Assembly (NCBI GenBank): GCA_023266895.1 | Contig: JAHFOI010000010.1 | Span: forward strand, 1-32,388 | From: Candidatus Woesearchaeota archaeon | GTDB taxonomy: Archaea; Nanobdellota; Nanobdellia; Woesearchaeales; ARS49 | DNA length: 32,388 nucleotides | Direction of reading: 5' to 3' | Shown here: positions 1 to 7,906 of the stretch, piece by piece | Position numbering within the stretch: the stretch's first letter is position 1 | How the letters are laid out: each line of letters opens with the position of its first letter | Position numbers and translations under genes: made by a program | The notes under the pieces: model-generated | What the model was told of the DNA's origin: nothing | Seen by the model: only the letters and a program-made list of their open reading frames with translations | Databases searched by the model: none

Positions 1-333
1 AAAATAGAAGGTGACTACACAAGCCTCAAGCTCGGCAACAGCGACAATGTTGTTGTAGGACAACGAGTTATTGCAGTAGGCAGCCCTGCAGGACTTGAGT
101 TTAGCGTGAATGAAGGCATTATCTCAGCACGACGAACCATCAAGGGCAATGAATACTTTCAAACAGATGTTGCGCTCAATCCAGGAAACTCAGGAGGACC
201 ACTTATTGACAGCAATGGAAAAATCATAGGAATCAATAACTTTAAACTCAAAGGCTTTGAAGGACTTAATTTTGCTCTCAGTATTAATGAAGCAAGCACT
301 TTTGTTCAACAAGCAATAGTGAGCGACACCTAA
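1..333 (+). CDS. Trypsin-like serine protease (HtrA/DegP, S1C family), C-terminal part, truncated by window start
   Basis: Open in frame from base 1: ...LGNSDNVVVGQRVIAVGSPAGLEFSVNEGIIS...QTDVALNPGNSGGPLIDSNGKIIGIN; GNSGGPL catalytic-Ser motif. Confidence 0.9.
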   Translation, partial: KIEGDYTSLKLGNSDNVVVGQRVIAVGSPAGLEFSVNEGIISARRTIKGNEYFQTDVALNPGNSGGPLIDSNGKIIGINNFKLKGFEGLNFALSINEASTFVQQAIVSDT

Positions 334-334
334 C

Positions 335-1387
335 ATGCTCACACAATCACAAATAGAACTACTTCATCATGCACTTGAAAAATCACAACACCCGTTTTTT
401 ATCTTTCATGATGACCCTGATGGACTCGCGAGTTACTTGTTATTGCTTAAGCACTATAAAAAAGGCACAGGCATGGCAGTTAAAGCAAAACCGCATGTCA
501 CTGAAGAATACTGTCGTTATCCTCAAGAACACAATGCAGATACTGTTTTTGTCCTTGATATCGCCCTTGTGGACCAAGAATTCATTGACACAGTCAAGCT
601 ACCAGTCTACTGGATAGACCATCACCCTGTCCAAGAACCAAAACGCGCACACTACTTTAATTCACGGCACACAGGAAAAAACATACCCACACCAGTCATG
701 TGCTTGCAAATAACCAATAACCCTGCACATGTTTGGCTCGCAACACTTGGCGCAATTGGCGACTGGTACTGGCCAGCATATGCAGAACAATGCAGAATAG
801 ACTATCCAGACTTGTTACCCCAGCCAGTCAACACAGTACCTGACGCATTGTACAACACACTCATGGGAGTACTTATTCACTTGTTTAGCTTTAATCTCAA
901 AGGAACAAGCCAAGATGTAAAACGCAGCATACATTACTTAGAACAAATAGAAGATCCTTATGAAATACTTAATCAAACAAGCAGTGCAGGAAGCTTTGTG
1001 TGGAAGCGATACTTGAATATTAAACACGCTTATGACTTGCTTAAAGAAAAAGCATTACGCTCAACACCCAAAGAAGGGCTGTATGTCTTTACCTACACTG
1101 CAGACACGCTCAGCCTCACCAAAGACTTAGCAAATGAATTGCTTTATAGATTTCCTAACACAGTCATCATCCTCGGCAGACACAAATCCGGAGAATATCG
1201 ATGCAGCATACGCGCACCAATAACAATTAACATTAGCAAGCACTTACCTGAACTTGTGCAAGGCATACGTGCAAAAGGAGGAGGCCACGAACAAGCAATA
1301 GGCATAGGAGTGCACGAAGATGACTGGGAAATATTCCTTGCAAGAATGAAAGATGTGGTGCAAGAGGAACAAAGAATAGAAACATGA
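335..1387 (+). CDS. DHH/DHHA1 family phosphoesterase (RecJ-like)
   Basis: HDDPDGLAS, WIDHHP (DHH motif) and C-terminal GGGHEQAIGI (DHHA1). Confidence 0.85.
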   Translation: MLTQSQIELLHHALEKSQHPFFIFHDDPDGLASYLLLLKHYKKGTGMAVKAKPHVTEEYCRYPQEHNADTVFVLDIALVDQEFIDTVKLPVYWIDHHPVQEPKRAHYFNSRHTGKNIPTPVMCLQITNNPAHVWLATLGAIGDWYWPAYAEQCRIDYPDLLPQPVNTVPDALYNTLMGVLIHLFSFNLKGTSQDVKRSIHYLEQIEDPYEILNQTSSAGSFVWKRYLNIKHAYDLLKEKALRSTPKEGLYVFTYTADTLSLTKDLANELLYRFPNTVIILGRHKSGEYRCSIRAPITINISKHLPELVQGIRAKGGGHEQAIGIGVHEDDWEIFLARMKDVVQEEQRIET

Positions 1388-1415
1388 TTAGAGGTCAGAA
1401 GCTTTTTTTCCTGAA

Positions 1416-1853
1416 CTAACCATGTTGAGAAGATCGCAACACTTTTTCATACAACAAAAAAGTGCTTGCATGCTTGTAGCCAAGCTTTTCTGAGAAGGAC
1501 TTCATTGGAGAATTCCAGTCACGCACAAGAGCAGAAATTCGCGTGCAGCCTTTTTTGCGAGCAAGTCTTTCAGCACCAGCATACAATAGCTGACCCACAC
1601 CCTTGCCACGTAGTTCTTTAGCAACAACAACTGCATGCACAACAAGACGTTTTTCTACAAGATATATTTGACACTCAATAAAACCAACAACTGTTTTTTC
1701 AAACACAACAAGATACTGATAGTCTTTATTCTTTATGTTTTTCCTAAGATTTTTTTCAGCATACTCACCAGGATAGTCCTCAACCTCTTTCACACCTTTT
1801 ACTATGCGTGCCATTACAAAAACATCAGACAGTTTTGCAGGACGAATAATCAT
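1416..1853 (-). CDS. GNAT family N-acetyltransferase
   Basis: MIIRPAKLSDV...VVHAVVVAKELRGKGVGQLLYAGAERLARKKGC: acetyl-CoA loop (R/Q-x-x-G-x-G/A) RGKGVG. Confidence 0.85.
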   Translation of the reverse strand: MIIRPAKLSDVFVMARIVKGVKEVEDYPGEYAEKNLRKNIKNKDYQYLVVFEKTVVGFIECQIYLVEKRLVVHAVVVAKELRGKGVGQLLYAGAERLARKKGCTRISALVRDWNSPMKSFSEKLGYKHASTFLLYEKVLRSSQHG

Positions 1854-1854
1854 A

Positions 1855-1955
1855 TGCGTCGGCTGGGAGTCGAACCCAGGCCATCAGCTCACGCCGACCA
1901 AAAACATGCTTTGCGGTCTTGGAAGGCTGAGATCATACCGTTAGATCACCGACGC
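1855..1955 (-). tRNA. tRNA-Gly (TCC) with canonical 37/38 intron of about 30 nt (intron 1890-1919)
   Basis: Reverse complement GCGTCGG..TCAGC CTTCCA^[AGACCGCAAAGCATGTTTTTGGTCGGCGTG]^A GCTGA..CTGGGTTCGACTCCCAGCCGACGC+A73. BHB-like pairing: GACC/GGUC inner helix, CA^A and UG^A 3-nt bulges, CUUC/GGCG central helix (one mismatch). Confidence 0.9.
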
Positions 1956-2289
1956 AATACAGACAAACAACACGCCTTAGTTTAAAAAGCTTGATTTTTC
2001 TTATGAAGCAATGTGGTTGAAGAATGGCATGACGCAGTCTATGAGGTGTTCAATAATCTGAGGATTTTTGGAGCCACAAAAATGAAGTGTTATTTTTGCA
2101 GGCTTCAGAAATTAAGTTGGAAGTAATTGGGACTGAGGGCTTGTTGCGTTGTTGTTTATGTTCTTGAACGCAAGCAAGTGGGTTGCTCGCTTTATTTTGT
2201 GGTAGCGGTTACGCACAACAACACTTGCTGATACTGCGATGAAGCAACTCATCAAAATCAGTGCAATAGAAAACGCAAGCTATTACATT

Positions 2290-2430
2290 TGAAACAGCAA
2301 ACTGGACACGTATCTACTGCATTTTTCATAACACGACCTTGCTTGAACTCACTACCCGACTTTTAGAGGAAGAAATTGCGGAATTCCGAAAACACCTGGA
2401 AGCAAACAGAATGAATTCAGGTCAGGAATG
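2290..2430 (+). pseudogene. Possible decayed coding remnant
   Basis: Open stretch without an ATG: ...ITFETANWTRIYCIFHNTTLLELTTRLLEEEIAEFRKHLEANRMNSGQE*; protein-like, with an upstream fragment (MKQLIKISAIENASYYI*) in a different frame. Confidence 0.25.
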
Positions 2431-2465
2431 ACCGCAATGACAGTCAGTTTCTTCAAGCATCACTC

Positions 2466-3371
2466 GTGAGTAGCGAAAGAATTATAAGGGGGTTGATGTT
2501 TTGTAGGTTAATGAGCAGTATTCACGTTCAAGAAAGTCTTCCTTATTTTGCAGAGAAAACTCCGTTGGGTCGTTGTGAATGGACTCGTGGTTCGGATAAC
2601 TGGATGTACTTGAAAAATGCATTGCCTTGGGCTGAATTGCAGGGTGCTCCTTTGCAGGAATTAGGTTCTGCAGTTATTTTTCGTGCCGGTTGTTATGAGG
2701 CGAGCAAACAGATTATTAATGAACAAGAACTTGCGAAGAAACTTGATGGTTCAAACGTATATCAAATGCTCAGTACACTCTTTATTGCCTATCGTTCTTC
2801 ACGAGGTTGGCGTGTGGCATTTGCGCCAATACAAAACACCGCTGAAGGTGTGAAGGTAGCAATAGAAGGTCAAGAACTGAACGCAAAAGGACAGGAATTG
2901 ATTCTGCCATTAGAAGGACTGGTGGGCGACATGATTGCGCAGGCAAAGAAAAGTAGAAGAATTGTACTCCCGCTGGAATCCACTCCTTTAGACTTATCAA
3001 CTGCGCCCTCAAAAGGCGGGTCTGAGTATGCAAAAAATGATCACGTGATTGCTCTGCATGGTGGTGGTAGTGTTGGACGTGAGATTGCAGAAATTCACGC
3101 AGGATATCTTCATGATTGCAATAAACCAGTAGGCGTTGTGTATGAACTAACGATGACCAATCTTGATGGAATTTTGCCAAAAAATGATTCTCTAGCAAAT
3201 ACGCATGCAGTTATTCGCCGTGTGGGTCTTGGCGGCGTTGGCTACGGCAACTTCAATGATGTCGGCGCCGGTGGCTACTTTAGCGGCGTCGGCCGGGCTC
3301 GTGGGGAAGTCCACGTCGTCGCGCAAAAAATTTCCGCAAAACACGGTTCGAAGTGTTCTGTTCGGGCATAA
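2466..3371 (+). CDS. Hypothetical protein with Gly-rich C-terminal segment
   Basis: 301-aa ORF from GTG; alternative downstream starts (e.g. MSSIHVQES at about 2511); no family recognised; C-terminus VGLGGVGYGNFNDVGAGGYFSGVGRARG. Confidence 0.6.
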   Translation: MSSERIIRGLMFCRLMSSIHVQESLPYFAEKTPLGRCEWTRGSDNWMYLKNALPWAELQGAPLQELGSAVIFRAGCYEASKQIINEQELAKKLDGSNVYQMLSTLFIAYRSSRGWRVAFAPIQNTAEGVKVAIEGQELNAKGQELILPLEGLVGDMIAQAKKSRRIVLPLESTPLDLSTAPSKGGSEYAKNDHVIALHGGGSVGREIAEIHAGYLHDCNKPVGVVYELTMTNLDGILPKNDSLANTHAVIRRVGLGGVGYGNFNDVGAGGYFSGVGRARGEVHVVAQKISAKHGSKCSVRA

Positions 3372-3482
3372 TTCTTTTGTTAGTAATAGTTGAATTGCTT
3401 TTCTGGAAATTTGTTAAATAGGATTTCTAAATGACTCAAGCTATCGCAATCCTTAAATAATCATTTGGCAGTCTCTTATGTT

Positions 3483-3905
3483 ATGCAACAGCAGTCGCGA
3501 GTGGAATTTTTGGCAAAGTATGGATTGGCAGCAATAGTGCTGATTCTTGTGGGCAGCATTCTTACGTATGGAGGTATTCTTGCATTTCAGGCACGCCAAA
3601 ACCAATGCAGTTTTGATTTTGGCATTACCTGCACAGACTACATTATCACACCCACAGGACTCACGCTTAGCCTTCAGAACAATCTTGGACAGGACATACG
3701 TATTCTCTCACTGAAAGACACTCAAGGAAGCTGTGATGTGCGCGATGCAAAACTCAGCTCAGATAGTACGCAAACATTTTCGCTCACTAAATGCCAACAC
3801 AACCAAACAGGGGTGTATGAAACACGCGTTGAACTTTTATACAGCACGCCAAGCGGAACTCACAGAACCATGACTGGAACAGTGAGTGGCACAATACAAA
3901 GCTGA
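3483..3905 (+). CDS. Pilin-like membrane-anchored protein (archaeal type IV pilin-like N-terminus)
   Basis: MQQQSRVEFLAKYGLAAIVLILVGSILTYGGIL: short polar N-terminus then hydrophobic helix, resembling DPANN pilin-like proteins; TATA-like ttaaata about 26 nt upstream of the ATG; secreted domain with paired Cys. Confidence 0.6.
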   Translation: MQQQSRVEFLAKYGLAAIVLILVGSILTYGGILAFQARQNQCSFDFGITCTDYIITPTGLTLSLQNNLGQDIRILSLKDTQGSCDVRDAKLSSDSTQTFSLTKCQHNQTGVYETRVELLYSTPSGTHRTMTGTVSGTIQS

Positions 3906-3937
3906 AGCTTTAAAACCATTAGATACATATTTTGCAT

Positions 3938-5608
3938 ATGCAGGCTCACGAACAGTTCTATCAGGAAATGATCCAACTCCTTATTGAGAAAGGAGTGAAC
4001 AAAAAAACAATCACTACACAAAAAATAAAGCTATGCAAAAAATACAACCTGCAAAAAATTCCCACAGACATACAACTGCTTTTACATGCTACACCAGAAC
4101 AGTTTGCACAGCTTCAGCTGGTCACAAAGCCCATGCGAACACAATCAGGAGTTGCACCAATTGCACTCATGACCGCACCCCATCATTGCCCACATGGAAA
4201 ATGCACGTTTTGCCCTGGAGGTATCAACAGCCCTTTTGGTGATGTGCCCCAAAGCTATACTGGTCATGAACCAAGCACTATGCGAGGCATACGCAACAAT
4301 TATGATAGTTACCTCATGACCATGAACAGACTAGAACAATACACCATTCTTGGTCATTGCCCACAAAAAGCAGAAGTCATCATCATGGGAGGCACATTTC
4401 CTGCAATGCCCAAAGAATACCAAGAAGAATTTGTGATAAACACATTTAAAGCACTCAATGATTTCAGCAAGTTTTACCAAAAAGACCTGTTTGATATTAG
4501 TGCATTCAAAACTTTCTTTGAGCTACCTGGAGAAAAAGGAAACACCGAACGTGTCGCAAACATCAAGAAAAAGTTACTCACACTCAAAACCACAACAACA
4601 CTTTTGGCAGAACAAGAAAAAAACGAACAAGCACACGTGCGCTGCGTTGGGCTCACCATAGAAACAAAACCAGACTGGGGATTTGCTGAACACGGCAACA
4701 CCATGCTGCGTCTTGGGTGCACAAGAGTAGAACTCGGCATAGAAAGTGTGTATGATGACGTGCTCACCCACGTACACCGAGGACACACAGTGGCAGACAC
4801 AAAAAAAAGCATTCGCGAACTCAAAGATTTAGGCTTTAAAATTCACGCACACTACATGCCAGGATTACCTCTTACGACAAAAGAAATGGATATTGAAGGC
4901 ATGAAACAATTATTCTCAAACCCTGACTTCAGACCAGACATGCTCAAATTATATCCCACAATGGTCAGCCCAGGAACAGGACTGTGGCATGACTGGAAAC
5001 AAGGAAAATTCACACCTCTCACAACAGAAGAAGCTTCCAAACTTATTTCTGAGTTTAAGCCCTTTGTTCCAGAGTATTGCAGAATCATGCGCGTACAACG
5101 CGACGTGCCAACAAAGTTTTGGAGCGCAGGAGTCAGCATGACAAACCTACGCCAGCACATTTTTGAAACATACAAACCAAACTGCAGATGCATTCGGTGC
5201 AGAGAACCAGGAATGCGTCAAGTGGAGTATGCAGCAGTGCAGATGCATGTGCAGGAATATGCTGCGAGTAAAGGAACAGAGTTCTTCATATCGTTTGATG
5301 ACACAAAAAACGACTTGATAATAGGATTTTGTAGAATGCGTTTTCCAAGTCAATGCCTGCGTGAAGAGATAACAAAACACACTGCACTCATACGAGAACT
5401 CCATGTCTATGGTACTGCAACTGCGTTAGGTAATGAAGGAATTCTACAACACAGAGGGTATGGAAAGCAATTACTGCAAAAAGCAGAAGAAATAGCGCGA
5501 TTGAGTGGCAAGAAAAAAATGGTTGTTATTGCAGGAATTGGGGTGCGCGAGTATTATTACAAACAAGGATACACAAAAGAAGGACCCTACGTGAGTAAGG
5601 AGTTGTGA
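3938..5608 (+). CDS. elp3: tRNA U34 carboxymethyl/acetyl-modifying radical SAM/GNAT enzyme Elp3
   Basis: GVAPIALMTAPHHCPHGKCTFCPGG radical SAM motif; RLGCTRVELGIESVYDDVL; C-terminal GNAT HRGYGKQLLQKAEEIA; ORF-track start is TTG 3932, ATG at 3938. Confidence 0.95.
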   Translation: MQAHEQFYQEMIQLLIEKGVNKKTITTQKIKLCKKYNLQKIPTDIQLLLHATPEQFAQLQLVTKPMRTQSGVAPIALMTAPHHCPHGKCTFCPGGINSPFGDVPQSYTGHEPSTMRGIRNNYDSYLMTMNRLEQYTILGHCPQKAEVIIMGGTFPAMPKEYQEEFVINTFKALNDFSKFYQKDLFDISAFKTFFELPGEKGNTERVANIKKKLLTLKTTTTLLAEQEKNEQAHVRCVGLTIETKPDWGFAEHGNTMLRLGCTRVELGIESVYDDVLTHVHRGHTVADTKKSIRELKDLGFKIHAHYMPGLPLTTKEMDIEGMKQLFSNPDFRPDMLKLYPTMVSPGTGLWHDWKQGKFTPLTTEEASKLISEFKPFVPEYCRIMRVQRDVPTKFWSAGVSMTNLRQHIFETYKPNCRCIRCREPGMRQVEYAAVQMHVQEYAASKGTEFFISFDDTKNDLIIGFCRMRFPSQCLREEITKHTALIRELHVYGTATALGNEGILQHRGYGKQLLQKAEEIARLSGKKKMVVIAGIGVREYYYKQGYTKEGPYVSKEL

Positions 5609-5612
5609 GTTC

Positions 5613-6098
5613 TTGAGAGAGATTCGTGGCTATGTTTGTATTGCTGCAGTTGATGAGTGTAGTTTCACGTTGTTTGGTCAAAACTGTGAAGGCACAGAAC
5701 CACCGTACAAAAACATTGAAACAAACGGATTTACACCATATAAAACACGAGCTGAAGCACAAAAAGGAAAAACAGCACTTTCTGCACGACGTGATGTTTC
5801 AAAAGTTCACATTGGCAGGCTTGAGATGTCAATTGCAGACGCGCATGAATTGGAGCGTCTTGCAAGAGTTAGTTCATTGGTCGTGATCATGCACCTTGAT
5901 GGATGGTCGCGATTGCTTGGAAGCTATGTAAGAGGGAACACAAGCGCATACCCTCTTTATGGTGCATATTGCTGTGATACAAATTTTGCTACGTTTACAA
6001 GTTTTGATAAGGCGCAAGAGGCTGGAGCTGAAGCAAGCCGCCAAGGCGGCTGCCAAGTACAGCTTGCACGTTTTAAACTCAGAATGCAAACTTCTTGA
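5613..6098 (+). CDS. Hypothetical protein with two tandem copies of an about 70-aa domain
   Basis: 161-aa ORF (TTG start); internal similarity YKTRAEAQKGKTALSARRDVSKVHIGRLEM / FTSFDKAQEAGAEASRQGGCQVQLARFKLRM. Confidence 0.55.
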   Translation: MREIRGYVCIAAVDECSFTLFGQNCEGTEPPYKNIETNGFTPYKTRAEAQKGKTALSARRDVSKVHIGRLEMSIADAHELERLARVSSLVVIMHLDGWSRLLGSYVRGNTSAYPLYGAYCCDTNFATFTSFDKAQEAGAEASRQGGCQVQLARFKLRMQTS

Positions 6099-6158
6099 AA
6101 TACACGAAGGATGTTTATTGAGGAGTTTGACTGATTTTGAAGAGTTATGCAAACCTCT

Positions 6159-6536
6159 CTATTTCAAAAGTACTTTTTTAAGTCCGCTAACTCGTGCAAA
6201 GTCTTGATCAAACGTGATAAGAGTGCTGTTGTGACGCATGCAAATTGCTGCAATGAGAATATCAAAACTACTTATCATCGCACCTTTTTCTTCCAAGGTT
6301 CTTGAAATCATGGCAGAAAGTGTTGCTGATTCTGAATCGTGGCTGAGAACAATCATCTGTTTCAAAAGTTCTTGAATAATAAACAATTGCTTTTGTGACT
6401 TTCTTCCTGCAAGAAGTTCGTGCGCGCAAATACTTGTTGTATACAGTTCTGCATCACCCATTACCGCAATCACTTTTTGTGCAAGGTTAGTGTGCTCAAA
6501 TACTTCAATGAGTGCGCTTGAGTCTAGAACGTACAT
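6159..6536 (-). CDS. vapC: PIN-domain ribonuclease toxin (VapC-like)
   Basis: MYVLDSSALIEVFEH...TTSICAHELLAG...SSFDILIAAICMRHNSTLITFDQDFARV: PIN acidic residues. Confidence 0.9.
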   Translation of the reverse strand: MYVLDSSALIEVFEHTNLAQKVIAVMGDAELYTTSICAHELLAGRKSQKQLFIIQELLKQMIVLSHDSESATLSAMISRTLEEKGAMISSFDILIAAICMRHNSTLITFDQDFARVSGLKKVLLK

Positions 6537-6768
6537 CAGCTAACCTCCAATCAGTTCCCTGGCTTGCCATTGCCCTGCTTTTTTGTACATCTTCACGAAA
6601 CCTCGCAACATCTTCCTGACTATCTTTAAGAACACCAAGAATGTCATTTATTCGTAGTTTTTTACTGCTCATACGAAGAAATAATTCACTAAAGCTTTCT
6701 TCGTCACCTTTTAACCTACGTACCGCACTGTATGCATCTTCAGTGATGGTAATTGTCTTTGTTGCCAT
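6505..6768 (-). CDS. vapB: VapB-type antitoxin (DUF217-like)
   Basis: MATKTITITEDAYSAVRRLKGDEESFSELFLRM; overlaps the downstream PIN toxin; ORF track extends start to 6837 but ATG at 6768 fits the family. Confidence 0.85.
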   Translation of the reverse strand: MATKTITITEDAYSAVRRLKGDEESFSELFLRMSSKKLRINDILGVLKDSQEDVARFREDVQKSRAMASQGTDWRLADVRSRLKRTH

Positions 6769-6870
6769 GTTTACGTGTATGTTTAAACAGTATATAAGCC
6801 TTGTGTTGAGAGAATGCACGTTTGCAAATTCAAACAAGACTTATTAATATGAACCAACTAATTTCATTTC

Positions 6871-7821
6871 ATGCATGTTCTCAAACCTAATCCAGAAGCA
6901 ACACGTTATGCATTCAAGCCAGCATTCATCGAACGATATTCAAAACTCACAGACTTTGAAGTATTCAAAAAATATAGCCTCAGTTTCTTGCGCAAAAGCA
7001 TTCGCGTGAACACCATAAAAACAAGTATTGCAGAAATCAAAAAACGAATGGCACGCACGTGGCAGTTTGAACAAATACCCTGGTGCAACGAAGGCTTTTG
7101 GATAAACCATGTTGAAGGACGCAGAGATATAGGCAATACAATAGAACACGTTCTAGGGTATATCTATGTGCAAGAAGCAGCAAGTATGATCCCACCACTT
7201 GTTCTTGATCCACAACCTGATGACCGCGTGCTAGACATAGCTGCAGCACCAGGAAGCAAAACAACACAACTCGCTGCAATGATGCACAACAAAGGAATCC
7301 TTATAGCAAATGATGTAACAGGAGACAGACTAGCATCACTTGGCATTAACATCATGCGCACAGGCGCAGCAAACATTGTTGTCACGCAGTCACAAGGTGA
7401 ACGCATGCGAGAACTAGAATTTGACAAAATACTGGTAGACGCACCATGCTCAGGCACAGGAACCATACGAAAATCGCTTAGCACGCTTGAAATGTGGAAT
7501 CCTGACATGGTCACGCGACTCGCGAAAACACAGCAACGCATATTACGCAATGCATTCAACATGCTTGCGCCACGAGGAACACTGGTGTATTCCACATGCA
7601 GCTTAGAGCCAGAAGAAAACGAAGGAGTTGTGAGTGAATTTCTCAACACAACACCTCACGCAAAACTATTGCCCATAGAACTTGATATCATTCGAAGTGA
7701 ACCAGTAAAAGAATGGAATGAAGTGGTGTTTCATCAAGACATCAAACACTGCCTTCGTATCTGGCCTCAAGACAATGACACAGAAGGATTTTTTGTGGCA
7801 AAAATTGAAAAACAAGAGTGA
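6871..7821 (+). CDS. NOL1/NOP2/Sun (NSUN) family RNA m5C methyltransferase
   Basis: VLDIAAAPGSKTTQLAA, DAPCSGTGTIRK, YSTCSLEPEENEGVV (two catalytic Cys motifs). Confidence 0.95.
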   Translation: MHVLKPNPEATRYAFKPAFIERYSKLTDFEVFKKYSLSFLRKSIRVNTIKTSIAEIKKRMARTWQFEQIPWCNEGFWINHVEGRRDIGNTIEHVLGYIYVQEAASMIPPLVLDPQPDDRVLDIAAAPGSKTTQLAAMMHNKGILIANDVTGDRLASLGINIMRTGAANIVVTQSQGERMRELEFDKILVDAPCSGTGTIRKSLSTLEMWNPDMVTRLAKTQQRILRNAFNMLAPRGTLVYSTCSLEPEENEGVVSEFLNTTPHAKLLPIELDIIRSEPVKEWNEVVFHQDIKHCLRIWPQDNDTEGFFVAKIEKQE

Positions 7822-7906
7822 GTTTTTCTTCTTCTTCAGTCAGTCTTTTTTTTTCTGGTAGAAAAAGTTGCACAATCTTTTTAAGTAGCGTAATTTCTTC
7901 TTTTTC

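Noticed and set aside
1635-1985. 116-aa plus-strand ORF MHNKTFFYKIYLT...
   Set aside because: Spans antisense GNAT and the tRNA-Gly gene.
4474-5404. Antisense ORFs across elp3
   Set aside because: Overlap a well-supported elp3; no protein family signature.
7164-7649. 161-aa antisense ORF to the NSUN gene
   Set aside because: Antisense of a confidently assigned methyltransferase; no domain.
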